NCBI RefSeq assembly: GCF_026421305.1
Contig: NZ_JAPJBQ010000002.1
Location: 310,001-374,000 of the forward strand
Direction of reading: 5' to 3'
DNA from: Dyella silvae
Lineage (GTDB): Bacteria; Pseudomonadota; Gammaproteobacteria; Xanthomonadales; Rhodanobacteraceae
DNA: 64,000 nt
Translations under genes and position numbers: made by a program
The notes under the pieces: model-generated
What the model was told of the DNA's origin: nothing
Databases searched by the model: none
What the model saw: the letters and a program-made list of their open reading frames with translations, nothing else
In this document: one piece after another, positions 54,895-63,021 of the stretch
Layout of the letters: every line of letters begins with the position of its first letter
Position numbering within the stretch: position 1 is the stretch's first letter

Positions 54895-55779
54895 ATGAAA
54901 CCCATTCGTAACGCACTGTTTGGTTGTCTCGCCCTCTTCGCCGTCACATCGGCCCATGCCGACGATCATCCAGACTGGAAGCAGCCGCAGAAACCTTTTC
55001 GTGTCTACGGCGATACGTACTATGTCGGTACGCGCGGACTCAGCGCGTTTCTTATCGGTTCGCCGAAAGGCCTGGTGCTCATCGACGGCACGCTGCCGCA
55101 GAACGCGGCGCAGGTAGAGGCCAACATCAAGGCGCTTGGATTTCAGCTGCACGACGTGAAGCTGATCCTCAACACGCATGCGCATTTCGATCACGCCGGG
55201 GCCATCGCAGCCATTGCGCACGATAGCGGGGCACGCGTGGCGGCTAGCGATGCGGGTGCGAAAGAGCTGATGGCGGGCGGCAAGTATCCGGACGACCCGC
55301 AGTTTGGCGAGGCGCCGTTGTTTCCGCCTGTCGCAAACGTCGAGGTGGTAGCTGATGGCGGTGTCGTGCGTGTGGGTGACGTGGCGGTGACCGCGCACTA
55401 CACGCCCGGGCATACGCCGGGCAGCACGACATGGACGTGGCAGTCGTGCGAAGGCGATCGCTGCCTCCACATGGTTTACGCCGACAGCTTCGGTGCGTAC
55501 GCGGCGGACGGCTATCGATTCAGCGACCCCGCCCATCCAGAACGGGTGACGAACTATCGGCATGGCATTGCCGTGGTGGCGGCGCTGCCTTGCGACATCC
55601 TGATGTCGCCACACCCCGACCAGAGCGATTTCCTGGAGCGCGTCGCGCGTCGCGACGCCGCGGCCAAGCCGGATCCGTTGATCGATACCGGTGCGTGCCG
55701 CGCCTATGCCGAAGACGGCACCCGTCGGCTCGACGCCCGGCTGGCCAAGGAGCGGGCGGGGCAGAACGCCACACTGTAA
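54895..55779 (+). CDS. Subclass B3 metallo-beta-lactamase
   Basis: A 294-residue periplasmic zinc hydrolase. The signal peptide is residues 1-21 (MKPIRNALFGCLALFAVTSAHA), which sets the start at 54895. The di-zinc ligands are complete: His95, His97, Asp99 and His100 (NTHAHFDHAG), His173 (TPGHTPGSTTW) and His240 (LMSPHPDQSDF). Ser198 (YADSFGAY) stands where B1/B2 enzymes have Cys, as in subclass B3. Such enzymes hydrolyse penicillins, cephalosporins and often carbapenems. Chromosomal, species-intrinsic B3 enzymes are common in Xanthomonadales. No mobile-element or ampR-like regulator is adjacent. Activity spectrum cannot be read from sequence. Confidence 0.88.
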   Translation: MKPIRNALFGCLALFAVTSAHADDHPDWKQPQKPFRVYGDTYYVGTRGLSAFLIGSPKGLVLIDGTLPQNAAQVEANIKALGFQLHDVKLILNTHAHFDHAGAIAAIAHDSGARVAASDAGAKELMAGGKYPDDPQFGEAPLFPPVANVEVVADGGVVRVGDVAVTAHYTPGHTPGSTTWTWQSCEGDRCLHMVYADSFGAYAADGYRFSDPAHPERVTNYRHGIAVVAALPCDILMSPHPDQSDFLERVARRDAAAKPDPLIDTGACRAYAEDGTRRLDARLAKERAGQNATL

Positions 55780-55788
55780 ATCAGAGGG

Positions 55789-55816
55789 TTGACACTCAAA
55801 TGAGAATGATTATTAT
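55789..55816 (+). promoter_or_regulatory. Sigma-70 promoter overlapped by a Fur box, upstream of hemP
   Basis: -35 TTGACA (55789-55794) and -10 TATTAT (55811-55816) with 16-bp spacing. Between and over the -10 lies TGAGAATGATTATTA (55801-55815), close to the 7-1-7 Fur consensus TGATAATnATTATCA. Binding of Fe-Fur would block the promoter. The stretch is strikingly AT-rich for the region. Confidence 0.85.
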
Positions 55817-55849
55817 TTAGGTGTCACCACTTTCCCGCCGGGCACTCCC

Positions 55850-56074
55850 ATGACTACGACGGTTCTGCCTCTCCCCCAGACCACCGACGGGCTGGTTCGT
55901 CCGTTCCGCCTGCTCAGCCTCAAGCCCAGGGCGTCCACCGTGCCGGACGCCTTGGTGCGCCGGGTTTCCAGCCAGTCGCTGCTCAACGGCGAGCGCGAGC
56001 TGGTGATCCAGCACCAGGGTAACGAATACCACCTGCGGCTCACGCGCAACGACAAGTTGATCCTGACCAAGTAA
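55850..56074 (+). CDS. hemP: Hemin uptake protein HemP
   Basis: A 74-residue protein of the HemP/HmuP family, about 35 nt downstream of the Fur-controlled promoter. The C-terminal core RRVSSQSLLNGERELVIQHQGNEYHLRLTRNDKLILTK is diagnostic, ending in Lys. In Burkholderia and Bradyrhizobium the homologue activates the heme receptor gene in response to heme and low iron. No TonB-dependent receptor or heme ABC genes follow, so it is an orphan here. It may act in trans on a receptor gene elsewhere. Confidence 0.9.
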   Translation: MTTTVLPLPQTTDGLVRPFRLLSLKPRASTVPDALVRRVSSQSLLNGERELVIQHQGNEYHLRLTRNDKLILTK

Positions 56075-56218
56075 CCACCGCCCCCCCGAGGAATGCTTCG
56101 CGGGCATGGATGCCCTTTCCCCGGCTTCCGGTCATAGGCCGGAGCCGACCACCAGGCCTATCGCCACGCGGTTCCCACGAAACGGCAGCCGGGTCTCCTC
56201 TCATCAAGGAGCTTGATG

Positions 56219-56797
56219 ATGTTTGGCTGGCTCACCCACGCGTTCGCCACGGTTCGCGCTTCCACTAACAGCACGGCGTGGACCATCAGCCGATGTGCGG
56301 TGCCGATGTCTGGCGCCAGGTTGGCCGCGCAGCTGCCGTTGCTCGGATGCGTGTTGTATCTCCCGGCGCGAGTGAGTGCTCCTAATCACGCATGCGTCTC
56401 GCCTGGCTGGCTGGTAGCCCGCCGCGAGCTGGCGCCCCTGTTGCACGTGGCAGAACTGCGTGTGTCGAGCATGATCGGCGCCAGCGGTCCGCGGGAATGG
56501 ATCGACGGCATCGATGCTAGCGGCCATTTCTGTGTGCGGCTGCACTTGTTGCCGGACACCGACTACCTCGCCTGGGATGCGTTGCTGGAGCACGCAAGGC
56601 CGTTGCCTGCCGCGCCCCTTTGCCCCGGCGCACTGAGTTGCTCGGCAGGCAGTGCCAACATGGTTTGCTTCAGTACGCGCCGGTTCGCGGGGTTCGATGT
56701 GCTGGACGCCGCGCCGTTGAGGCAGGTTTCCATGCTGGGCCACGACATTGCCCGCGAGGCAGCCCGCAGCGCTTCGCTGGTGTCCGCGCTCGACTAA
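56219..56797 (+). CDS. Hypothetical protein
   Basis: A 192-residue frame that I do not recognise. ATG at 56219 follows AAGGAG (56206-56211) with 7-nt spacing; ATG at 56216 is the alternative. There is no signal peptide or membrane helix. It contains eight Cys and blocks such as GPREWIDGIDASGHFCVRLHLLPDTDYLAWDALLEHARPLP and a C-terminal LRQVSMLGHDIAREAARSASLV helix. The first 60 residues look less protein-like than the rest. It is 144 bp after hemP in the same direction and could be part of an iron-regulated unit. A Gly/Pro-rich hairpin (GGCTTCCGG/CCGGAGCC, 56131-56155) lies between them. Its 3' end abuts the sigma-54 regulatory region. Confidence 0.5.
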   Translation: MFGWLTHAFATVRASTNSTAWTISRCAVPMSGARLAAQLPLLGCVLYLPARVSAPNHACVSPGWLVARRELAPLLHVAELRVSSMIGASGPREWIDGIDASGHFCVRLHLLPDTDYLAWDALLEHARPLPAAPLCPGALSCSAGSANMVCFSTRRFAGFDVLDAAPLRQVSMLGHDIAREAARSASLVSALD

Positions 56798-56804
56798 GCG
56801 GCTC

Positions 56805-56853
56805 GCGGACGCTTGTCCGCTTGTCCGTGCCGGTGTCCGCGGACAGCTGTCCG
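56805..56853 (+). promoter_or_regulatory. Clustered TGTCC/GGACA palindromes, probable enhancer-binding protein sites
   Basis: Inverted repeat GCGGAC-GCTT-GTCCGC (56805-56820), a TGTCCG half-site (56822-56827), palindrome TGTCCGCGGACA (56834-56845) and overlapping palindrome CGGACAGCTGTCCG (56840-56853). They lie about 60-105 bp upstream of the sigma-54 element. That is the usual place for activator sites. Further half-sites occur at about 56781 and 56950. Confidence 0.65.
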
Positions 56854-56910
56854 TCGCCGAGCGCCTGTTCCAACTCATTGAAAACAAGCCCTTAATTGGC
56901 GTGTTTTGGC

Positions 56911-56926
56911 TTGGCACGCAGATTGC
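56911..56926 (+). promoter_or_regulatory. Sigma-54 (RpoN) -24/-12 promoter
   Basis: TTGGCACG-CAGA-TTGC matches the sigma-54 consensus TGGCACG-N4-TTGC exactly. The GG (56913-56914) and GC (56925-56926) pairs are separated by 10 nt as required. Transcription would begin near 56937, about 36 nt before the membrane fusion protein start. Confidence 0.85.
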
Positions 56927-56972
56927 TCATATGGGTTCAGGGGCCGCATTGTCCGCGGCCAGGGACCCCACA

Positions 56973-58244
56973 ATGATTCGTGACACTTCCGCTCAAGACC
57001 GGCTGGTTGAGGTCAAAGCCAACCCTAAACGCCGGCTGGTATGGATTGGCTGCGGCGTAGCCGCGCTGGCGCTGCTCGCGCTGTTTGGTCCGCGCATTGG
57101 CCGGCTGTTTTCGGCGGACGCGTCGGTCAGCAGTTCGCGCCTGGCGTTTGCGACCGTGCAGCGCGGTCCGTTCGTGCGCGATATCTCCGCCGAGGGCAAG
57201 GTCGTGGCGGCAGTCAGCCCCACGCTCTACGCCACTTATGGCGGCGCGGTAACGCTCAAGGTGCACGCGGGCGACGCGGTGAAGAAGGGCCAGGTGCTTG
57301 CTGTCGTCGACAGCCCTGAACTCACCAACAAGCTGGCGCAGGAACAAAGCGCTGCCGATGCCATGCAGGTCGATTACCTGCGTGCTCAGATCGACGCGCG
57401 AAAGACCCGCGGCGAGCTGCAGAAGGCTTACGACAACGCGCAGATCGACGAGCAGGGCGCGCAGCGCGACCTCGCGCGTTACCAGAAGGCCTTTGCCCAG
57501 GGCGCTGTGCCGAGCATGAATGTCGATCGCTCCAAGGACGAGCTGGAGAAAGCTCGCATCACCATGGAGCACGCCAAGGCAGACCTCTCCACCAATACCG
57601 ACAGCCTCAACTTCGACATCCAGTCCAAGAAGCTTGCGCATGATCGCCAGCTGTTGTTGGTGAAGGATTTGCAGCGCCAGGTGGACGACCTCAACGTGAA
57701 GTCGCCGGTAGACGGCCAGGTGGGTCAGCTGTTTATCGCCGAACGCGCCACCGTCGCCAAGGATGCCCAGCTGCTGAGCGTCATCGACCTCAGTGCGCTG
57801 GAAGTGGAAATGAAGGTGCCGGAAAGCTTCGCGCGTGATCTCGGCATCGGCATGACCGGCGAGATCAGCGGCAACGGCAGCACCTGGAAGGGCCTGGTCA
57901 GCGCCATCTCGCCTGAAGTGGTCAATGGTGAAGTGGCTGCCCGCCTGCGCTTCGACGGCCAGACGCCCAAGCAGTTGCGCCAGAACCAGCGCCTGTCCGT
58001 GCGCATCCTGCTCGACAAGCGCGACAACGTGTTGACCGTGCAGCGCGGCTCCTTTGTGGACGAATCCGGCGGCAGCTACGCCTACATCGTGCACGACGGC
58101 GTGGCGGAGAAACATCCGATCCGCGTCGGCGCCAGCAGCATCGACAAAGTGGAGATTCTCGAGGGCCTGAATGAAGGCGACAACATCGTGATCTCCGGTA
58201 CCGACAGCTTCAAGGGCGCCCAGCGCGTCGCCATCAGCAACTAA
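56973..58244 (+). CDS. Efflux membrane fusion protein (HlyD/MacA-type periplasmic adaptor)
   Basis: A 423-residue adaptor with an N-terminal membrane anchor (about 24-44, WIGCGVAALALLALFGPRI). A lipoyl/barrel-sandwich domain (VSPTLYATYGGAVTLKVHAGDAVKKGQVLAVVDSPE) is followed by a long coiled-coil hairpin (about 115-225, rich in Ala/Gln/Lys/Glu), the second lipoyl half (LNVKSPVDGQVGQLFI), and beta-barrel and membrane-proximal domains. It would bridge the inner-membrane ABC permease to an outer-membrane channel, or capture substrate. The start is at 56973 (MIRDTSAQDRLVEV). It heads the sigma-54 operon, and the ATPase follows 21 bp later. Confidence 0.9.
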   Translation: MIRDTSAQDRLVEVKANPKRRLVWIGCGVAALALLALFGPRIGRLFSADASVSSSRLAFATVQRGPFVRDISAEGKVVAAVSPTLYATYGGAVTLKVHAGDAVKKGQVLAVVDSPELTNKLAQEQSAADAMQVDYLRAQIDARKTRGELQKAYDNAQIDEQGAQRDLARYQKAFAQGAVPSMNVDRSKDELEKARITMEHAKADLSTNTDSLNFDIQSKKLAHDRQLLLVKDLQRQVDDLNVKSPVDGQVGQLFIAERATVAKDAQLLSVIDLSALEVEMKVPESFARDLGIGMTGEISGNGSTWKGLVSAISPEVVNGEVAARLRFDGQTPKQLRQNQRLSVRILLDKRDNVLTVQRGSFVDESGGSYAYIVHDGVAEKHPIRVGASSIDKVEILEGLNEGDNIVISGTDSFKGAQRVAISN

Positions 58245-58265
58245 CCACCACCAAGGGACAACACC

Positions 58266-58988
58266 ATGCTCAAGATGACTCATCTGTCCAAGGTCTACCG
58301 CACCGAAGTGGTGGAGACCTATGCGCTGCGCGACTTCAACATCAACGTGAACGAAGGCGAGTTCGTGGCCGTGACCGGTCCGTCCGGTTCGGGCAAGACC
58401 ACCTTCCTCACCATCGCCGGTCTGCTGGAAACCTTCACCGGCGGCCAGTACCACCTCGATGGCGTGGAGGTGAGCAACCTCAATGACAACGAGCGCTCGC
58501 GCATCCGCAACGAGAAGATCGGCTTCATCTTCCAGGCGTTCAACCTCATTCCCGACCTCAACGTGTTCGACAACGTTGAAGTGCCGCTGCGCTATCGCGG
58601 CATGAAGGCGCCGGAACGCAAGCAGCGCATCATGGACGCCCTGGAGCGCGTCGGTCTCGCCTCGCGCGCCAAGCACTATCCGGCGGAACTCTCGGGCGGT
58701 CAGCAGCAGCGCGTTGCCATTGCGCGTGCGCTGGCAGGCTCGCCGCGTCTGCTGCTGGCGGACGAACCGACCGGCAACCTGGATACGCAGATGGCCCGCG
58801 GCGTGATGGAGTTGCTGGAAGAAATCCATCGCGAAGGCGCCACCATCGTCATGGTCACGCACGATCCGGAACTTGCGGCCCGCGCACAGCGCAACGTGCA
58901 CATTATCGACGGCCAGGTGGTCGATCTCGCCGAGGATCCGCGCTTCCACCATGCCGTGCACGCGGCGCGCGCCAACTCGCCAGCCTGA
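58266..58988 (+). CDS. ABC transporter ATP-binding protein, LolD/MacB type
   Basis: A 240-residue ATPase. Walker A GPSGSGKTT (38-46), Q-loop FIFQAFNLIPDLNVFDNVEVPL, signature LSGGQQQRVAIARAL (142-156), Walker B LLLADEPTGNLD (162-173) and H-loop VTHDPELA. The sequence type is that of LolD/MacB/FtsE-like exporters that work by mechanotransmission instead of transmembrane substrate passage. It presumably powers the permeases encoded directly downstream. One ATPase gene serves four permease genes, so alternative permease pairs may share it. Confidence 0.94.
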   Translation: MLKMTHLSKVYRTEVVETYALRDFNINVNEGEFVAVTGPSGSGKTTFLTIAGLLETFTGGQYHLDGVEVSNLNDNERSRIRNEKIGFIFQAFNLIPDLNVFDNVEVPLRYRGMKAPERKQRIMDALERVGLASRAKHYPAELSGGQQQRVAIARALAGSPRLLLADEPTGNLDTQMARGVMELLEEIHREGATIVMVTHDPELAARAQRNVHIIDGQVVDLAEDPRFHHAVHAARANSPA

Positions 58989-59051
58989 ACCTTTTGCATC
59001 GGGAGCCTCCCGGGAACGGGAGGCCGCTATCGCCCTTGAGCGGACGACCAC

Positions 59052-60365
59052 ATGTTTGCCTACTACCTCCAGCTTGGATTGCGCAGTCTGCGAAAGAACC
59101 CGTTGCTGACGGTGTTGATGGTGATGGCGATCGGGTGCGGCGTGGCGGCATCGATGACCACGTACTCGGTGTTTCGCGCCACCTCCAATAACCCGATTCC
59201 GAACAAGTCATCGCAGCTCTACGTGCCTCAGATCGATAACTGGGGCCCGGAGGAGGCTGCCGAAAACAAGGGTGAGCCGCCGAGCTCATTGAGCTATACC
59301 GACGCTATCAACCTGATGCGGGACAAGCGCGCCAAGCGGCAAACCGCGCTGTACCCGGTCGCGCTATCGATCGTTCCCGACGACATGAATATGCTGCCGT
59401 TCCGCGAGAACAGCTACGCCGTCTACGCGGATGCGTTCCCGATGTTCGATGTGCCGTTTCTGTTCGGTGGCGGCTGGACAGCCAGCGAAGACAACGCGCA
59501 TGCCGCCGTGGCGGTGATCGGCCGCGAGCTCAATGACAAGCTGTTCCATGGCGCCAACAGCGTGGGCCGTGAGATCAACCTCAATGGGCGCACTTACCGC
59601 ATCACGGGTGTGATGGATACCTGGAATCCGGAGCCGATGTTCTACGACCCGGTGAACACCAACGCTTTTGCCGACCCCACCGAGGTGTTCATTCCGTACA
59701 CCCGTGCGATCGAGCTGGAAATGCCCACGTTCGGCAATAACAACTGCAACAAGGACCCGGGCAATGGCTGGGATTCCTGGGTGCATTCGGAGTGTGTGTG
59801 GACGGGGTTCTGGGTCGAGCTGCCTACCAAGGCCGATGCCGATGCCTATCGCCGGTACCTCGACGGGTATGTGGCCGAGCAGCAACGTAGCGGCCGCTTC
59901 AAATGGCCGAAGAACAATCGTCTCCGCAATGTGACCGAGTGGCTGGACTTCCAGAAGGTCGTGCCACAGGAAGCCAAAGTGTCGCTGCTGGTTTCCATGG
60001 GCTTTCTGCTGATCTGCCTGGTTAACACGGTGGGCCTGCTGCTTGCCAAGTTCATGCGCCGCGCACCGGAAATCGGCGTGCGCCGCGCACTCGGTGCGTC
60101 GCGCAAAGAGATCTACACGCAGTTCCTGATCGAGGCAGGTGCGGTGGGCCTGGCCGGTGGCGTGGTTGGCTTGCTGTTGACCGGGGTCGGGGTGATCGGT
60201 GTGTCGCTGGTATTCGACCCGCAGATCGCGCGCCTTGCCGAACTGGACACCTCGCTGGTGGCCCTGACCCTGCTAGTGGCCGTGCTCGCCACCGTGCTGG
60301 CGGCTTTCTATCCGACCTGGCGTGCGGCGCAAGTACAGCCGGCCTGGCAGCTGAAATCCAACTGA
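59052..60365 (+). CDS. ABC permease of the MacB/FtsX type, A1
   Basis: A 437-residue permease with one N-terminal transmembrane helix (about 20-42, LLTVLMVMAIGCGVAASMTTYSVF). A large periplasmic MacB-PCD-like domain (45-305) and three C-terminal helices in the FtsX domain (about 310-430, PEIGVRRALGASRKEIYTQFL) follow. The periplasmic part carries a conserved pair of Cys in NNCNKDPGNGWDSWVHSECVW. It ends AAQVQPAWQLKSN. It is a paralogue of A2 (61684-63006), which has the same ending and the same Cys pair. It is probably one half of a heterodimer with the B1 product. Confidence 0.9.
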   Translation: MFAYYLQLGLRSLRKNPLLTVLMVMAIGCGVAASMTTYSVFRATSNNPIPNKSSQLYVPQIDNWGPEEAAENKGEPPSSLSYTDAINLMRDKRAKRQTALYPVALSIVPDDMNMLPFRENSYAVYADAFPMFDVPFLFGGGWTASEDNAHAAVAVIGRELNDKLFHGANSVGREINLNGRTYRITGVMDTWNPEPMFYDPVNTNAFADPTEVFIPYTRAIELEMPTFGNNNCNKDPGNGWDSWVHSECVWTGFWVELPTKADADAYRRYLDGYVAEQQRSGRFKWPKNNRLRNVTEWLDFQKVVPQEAKVSLLVSMGFLLICLVNTVGLLLAKFMRRAPEIGVRRALGASRKEIYTQFLIEAGAVGLAGGVVGLLLTGVGVIGVSLVFDPQIARLAELDTSLVALTLLVAVLATVLAAFYPTWRAAQVQPAWQLKSN

Positions 60366-60376
60366 GGCTTTCGACC

Positions 60377-61609
60377 ATGCTGCATATCAAACCTATTCTC
60401 GTTGCCCTCAAGCGCCACAAGGCGGGCACGATTCTCATCGCCATGCAGATCGCGCTGACCCTGGCCATCGTCTGCAATGCGCTGTTCATCATCGATCAGC
60501 GCCTCGATCGCATTGCGCGGCCGACTGGCCTGGACGAATCGAATCTGGTGATCATCCGCAACCGCTGGGTGGGCGTGACGGACGAAGCGACCGGCCCACT
60601 GATTCATGGCGACGTGCAGGCGTTGCGCCAGTTGCCGGGCGTGCAGGACGCGATCTCGATCAACTCCTATCCGCTGGCCGGTGGTGGCTGGTCTACCGGT
60701 GTCCGCGTCAATGTGGATGACAAGAAATCCAAGGCGCACACCACGCTGTACTTCTCCGACGAACACATGTTGCCCACGATGGGCGCCCGGTTGATTGCAG
60801 GCCGCAACTTCACGCCGGATGAGGTCACGGACGCCAAGGCCAATGCGGTGGATACGCCCGCGGTGATCATCATCACCAAGGCGTTGGCCCACGACCTGTT
60901 TCCGGACGGTTCCGCACTGGGCAAGTCGGTCTATGTCAGCGACACCAAGAAGCCGAGCACCATCGTCGGCATCGTCGAGCGCATGCAGGTCCCCTGGAAC
61001 TCCAGTTGGGCCGATGCATGGGCCGAGAATGCTGTGTTCCAGCCATACGTGCTCATGTATTCGGGCAACGTGCTACTGATCCGCACCAAGCCCGGTCAGC
61101 AGGATGCCGTAATGAAGTCGGCGCCGGAGATGCTGTTCAAACTTAACCGCATGCGCGTGTTTCCGAAGGAAAACGGCGTGCGCACCTTTGCCAATCAGCG
61201 CGAGAGCATCTACAAGCGCGATCGCGGCATGGCCATCCTGATGGGTGTGGTGTGCCTGGTGTTGTTGGGTATTACCGCGGCAGGCATCGTGGGCCTGACC
61301 AGCTTCTGGGTGGGTCAGCGCCGCAAGCAGATCGGCGTGCGCCGCGCGCTGGGTGCGACCAAGCGCGACATCCTGAGTTACTTCCTCACGGAGAACCTGC
61401 TGATCGGCACCGTAGGTGTGCTGATCGGTGCGCTGATGGCCATTGGCATGAATCTGTGGCTGGTGACGCAGTTCGAAATGGCGCGGTTGTCGCTGGCTTA
61501 TGTGGCGATTGGCGTGGTGGCCTTGCTGCTGCTGGGGCAGGGCGCGGTACTCGCGCCGGCGATGCGCGCCTCGCGCGTGCAGCCGGTGGAAGCGACGCGG
61601 TCGGTGTAA
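60377..61609 (+). CDS. ABC permease of the MacB/FtsX type, B1
   Basis: A 410-residue permease starting 11 bp after A1. Helix 1 is at about 17-37 (GTILIAMQIALTLAIVCNALFII), followed by a periplasmic MacB-PCD-like domain and three C-terminal helices with FWVGQRRKQIGVRRALGATKRDILSYFL. It is distinct in sequence from the A type and lacks the A-type Cys pair. It ends RASRVQPVEATRSV. It is paralogous to the truncated B2 gene at 63022, so the A-B pair has been duplicated as a unit. Confidence 0.9.
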   Translation: MLHIKPILVALKRHKAGTILIAMQIALTLAIVCNALFIIDQRLDRIARPTGLDESNLVIIRNRWVGVTDEATGPLIHGDVQALRQLPGVQDAISINSYPLAGGGWSTGVRVNVDDKKSKAHTTLYFSDEHMLPTMGARLIAGRNFTPDEVTDAKANAVDTPAVIIITKALAHDLFPDGSALGKSVYVSDTKKPSTIVGIVERMQVPWNSSWADAWAENAVFQPYVLMYSGNVLLIRTKPGQQDAVMKSAPEMLFKLNRMRVFPKENGVRTFANQRESIYKRDRGMAILMGVVCLVLLGITAAGIVGLTSFWVGQRRKQIGVRRALGATKRDILSYFLTENLLIGTVGVLIGALMAIGMNLWLVTQFEMARLSLAYVAIGVVALLLLGQGAVLAPAMRASRVQPVEATRSV

Positions 61610-61683
61610 GGCATGACGATGATGCGCAGGTACGGCATGGCTGGTTTGGCACGGGCACGGGCCCTGAATGTGGCGAGGGATCA

Positions 61684-63006
61684 ATGAGCGGCATGTTTGT
61701 CCATAACTTGCGACTGGGCGCGGCCAGCCTTCGGCGCAACGTCCTGCTGACGGCATTGATGATCATGTCGATCGGCTTCGGCGTTGCGGCGTCGATGGTG
61801 ACGTTCGCCGTGTTCCGGGCGGTGTCGGGCGATCCGATTCCGCAGAAGTCGTCCAGGTTGTTCGTGCCGCTGATCGATAACCGGGGTCCGCAGTACAACC
61901 GTCATGGCGAGCCGCCGTCGGCGCTCAACTACGTCGATGCGATGGCGCTGATGCGCGCGCACAAGGCAGCGCGGCAGACCATGCTGTTCCCGGTGGGCCT
62001 TTCGGTGATGCCTGACGACCCGCACCGTATGCCCTTCAAGGCGGTCGGCTACGCCACCTATAGCGACTTCTTCGCGATGTTCGACGTGCCGTTTCTGTAC
62101 GGGAATGGTTGGGGTGGCGAACAGGACGATGCGCGCGCACCGGTGATCGTGATCAGCCGCGCGCTCAACCAGAAGTTGTTTGGCGGCAGCAACAGCGTGG
62201 GGCGCCAGATTACGCTGGACGATCGCCAGTACCGCATCGTCGGCGTGACTGACACCTGGGATCCCAAGCCGCGTTTCTTCGACATTTTCAACGGCAACCT
62301 CTATGCCGATCCGTCGCAGATCTATATCCCCTTTACCTATGCCATGACACAGCACATCGACACTTACGGCAGCAACAATTGTGGCAGCGACGGCAAGCGC
62401 GGCGACAGCTGGGATAGCTGGCTGCAGGGCGAGTGTGTGTGGATCAGCCCGTGGGTAGAGCTGGACGATGCCGCGCAGGTGCAGGCTTACCGGCAGTTCC
62501 TCGATGGCTATGCGCGCGAGCAGCGTGATGCCGGCCGCTTCAACTGGGCGCCCAACAACCGCCTTCGCGACGTGCGTGAGTGGCTCGACTTTCAGCATGC
62601 CGTGCCGCCGGAGAGCCGCATCTCGCTCTCGCTTGCGCTGGGTTTCCTGGTGATCTGCCTTGTCAATACCATCGGTCTGCTGTTGGCGAAATTCATGCGT
62701 CGTGCGCCCGAAATCGGTGTGCGCCGTGCGCTGGGCGCGTCGCGTGCGGACATCTATCGCCAGTTTCTGGCGGAAGCGGCCATGGTCGGTCTGGCCGGCG
62801 GCGCTCTGGGTCTGGTGCTCACGGCGATGGGCATGTTGGGGCTTGGGCTGGTGTTTGAGCCGCAGATCGCGCGTCTGGCTCAGCTGGATGCATCGCTGGT
62901 ACTGCTGACTCTGCTGGTGGCAATCGTGGCCACGGTGCTGGCAGCGTTCTATCCCACCTGGCGGGCGGCGCAAGTGCAGCCGGCCTGGCAGTTGAAGTCG
63001 AACTGA
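61684..63006 (+). CDS. ABC permease of the MacB/FtsX type, A2
   Basis: A 440-residue permease paralogous to A1: SLRRNVLLTALMIMSIGFGVAASMVTFAVFR, a periplasmic domain with NNCGSDGKRGDSWDSWLQGECVW, and a nearly identical C-terminal FtsX domain ending AAQVQPAWQLKSN. Start 61684 (MSGMFVHNLRLGAASL), with an in-frame ATG at 61693. The 75-bp gap after B1 has no terminator. The periplasmic domains of A1 and A2 have diverged much more than the membrane parts, which suggests different substrates or partners on the same engine. Confidence 0.9.
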   Translation: MSGMFVHNLRLGAASLRRNVLLTALMIMSIGFGVAASMVTFAVFRAVSGDPIPQKSSRLFVPLIDNRGPQYNRHGEPPSALNYVDAMALMRAHKAARQTMLFPVGLSVMPDDPHRMPFKAVGYATYSDFFAMFDVPFLYGNGWGGEQDDARAPVIVISRALNQKLFGGSNSVGRQITLDDRQYRIVGVTDTWDPKPRFFDIFNGNLYADPSQIYIPFTYAMTQHIDTYGSNNCGSDGKRGDSWDSWLQGECVWISPWVELDDAAQVQAYRQFLDGYAREQRDAGRFNWAPNNRLRDVREWLDFQHAVPPESRISLSLALGFLVICLVNTIGLLLAKFMRRAPEIGVRRALGASRADIYRQFLAEAAMVGLAGGALGLVLTAMGMLGLGLVFEPQIARLAQLDASLVLLTLLVAIVATVLAAFYPTWRAAQVQPAWQLKSN

Positions 63007-63021
63007 GGGGAGGAACGAACT

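Noticed and set aside
61252-61683. Extension of permease A2 upstream by 144 codons
   Set aside because: Overlaps permease B1 in another frame and lacks homology. A1 begins like the ATG at 61684.
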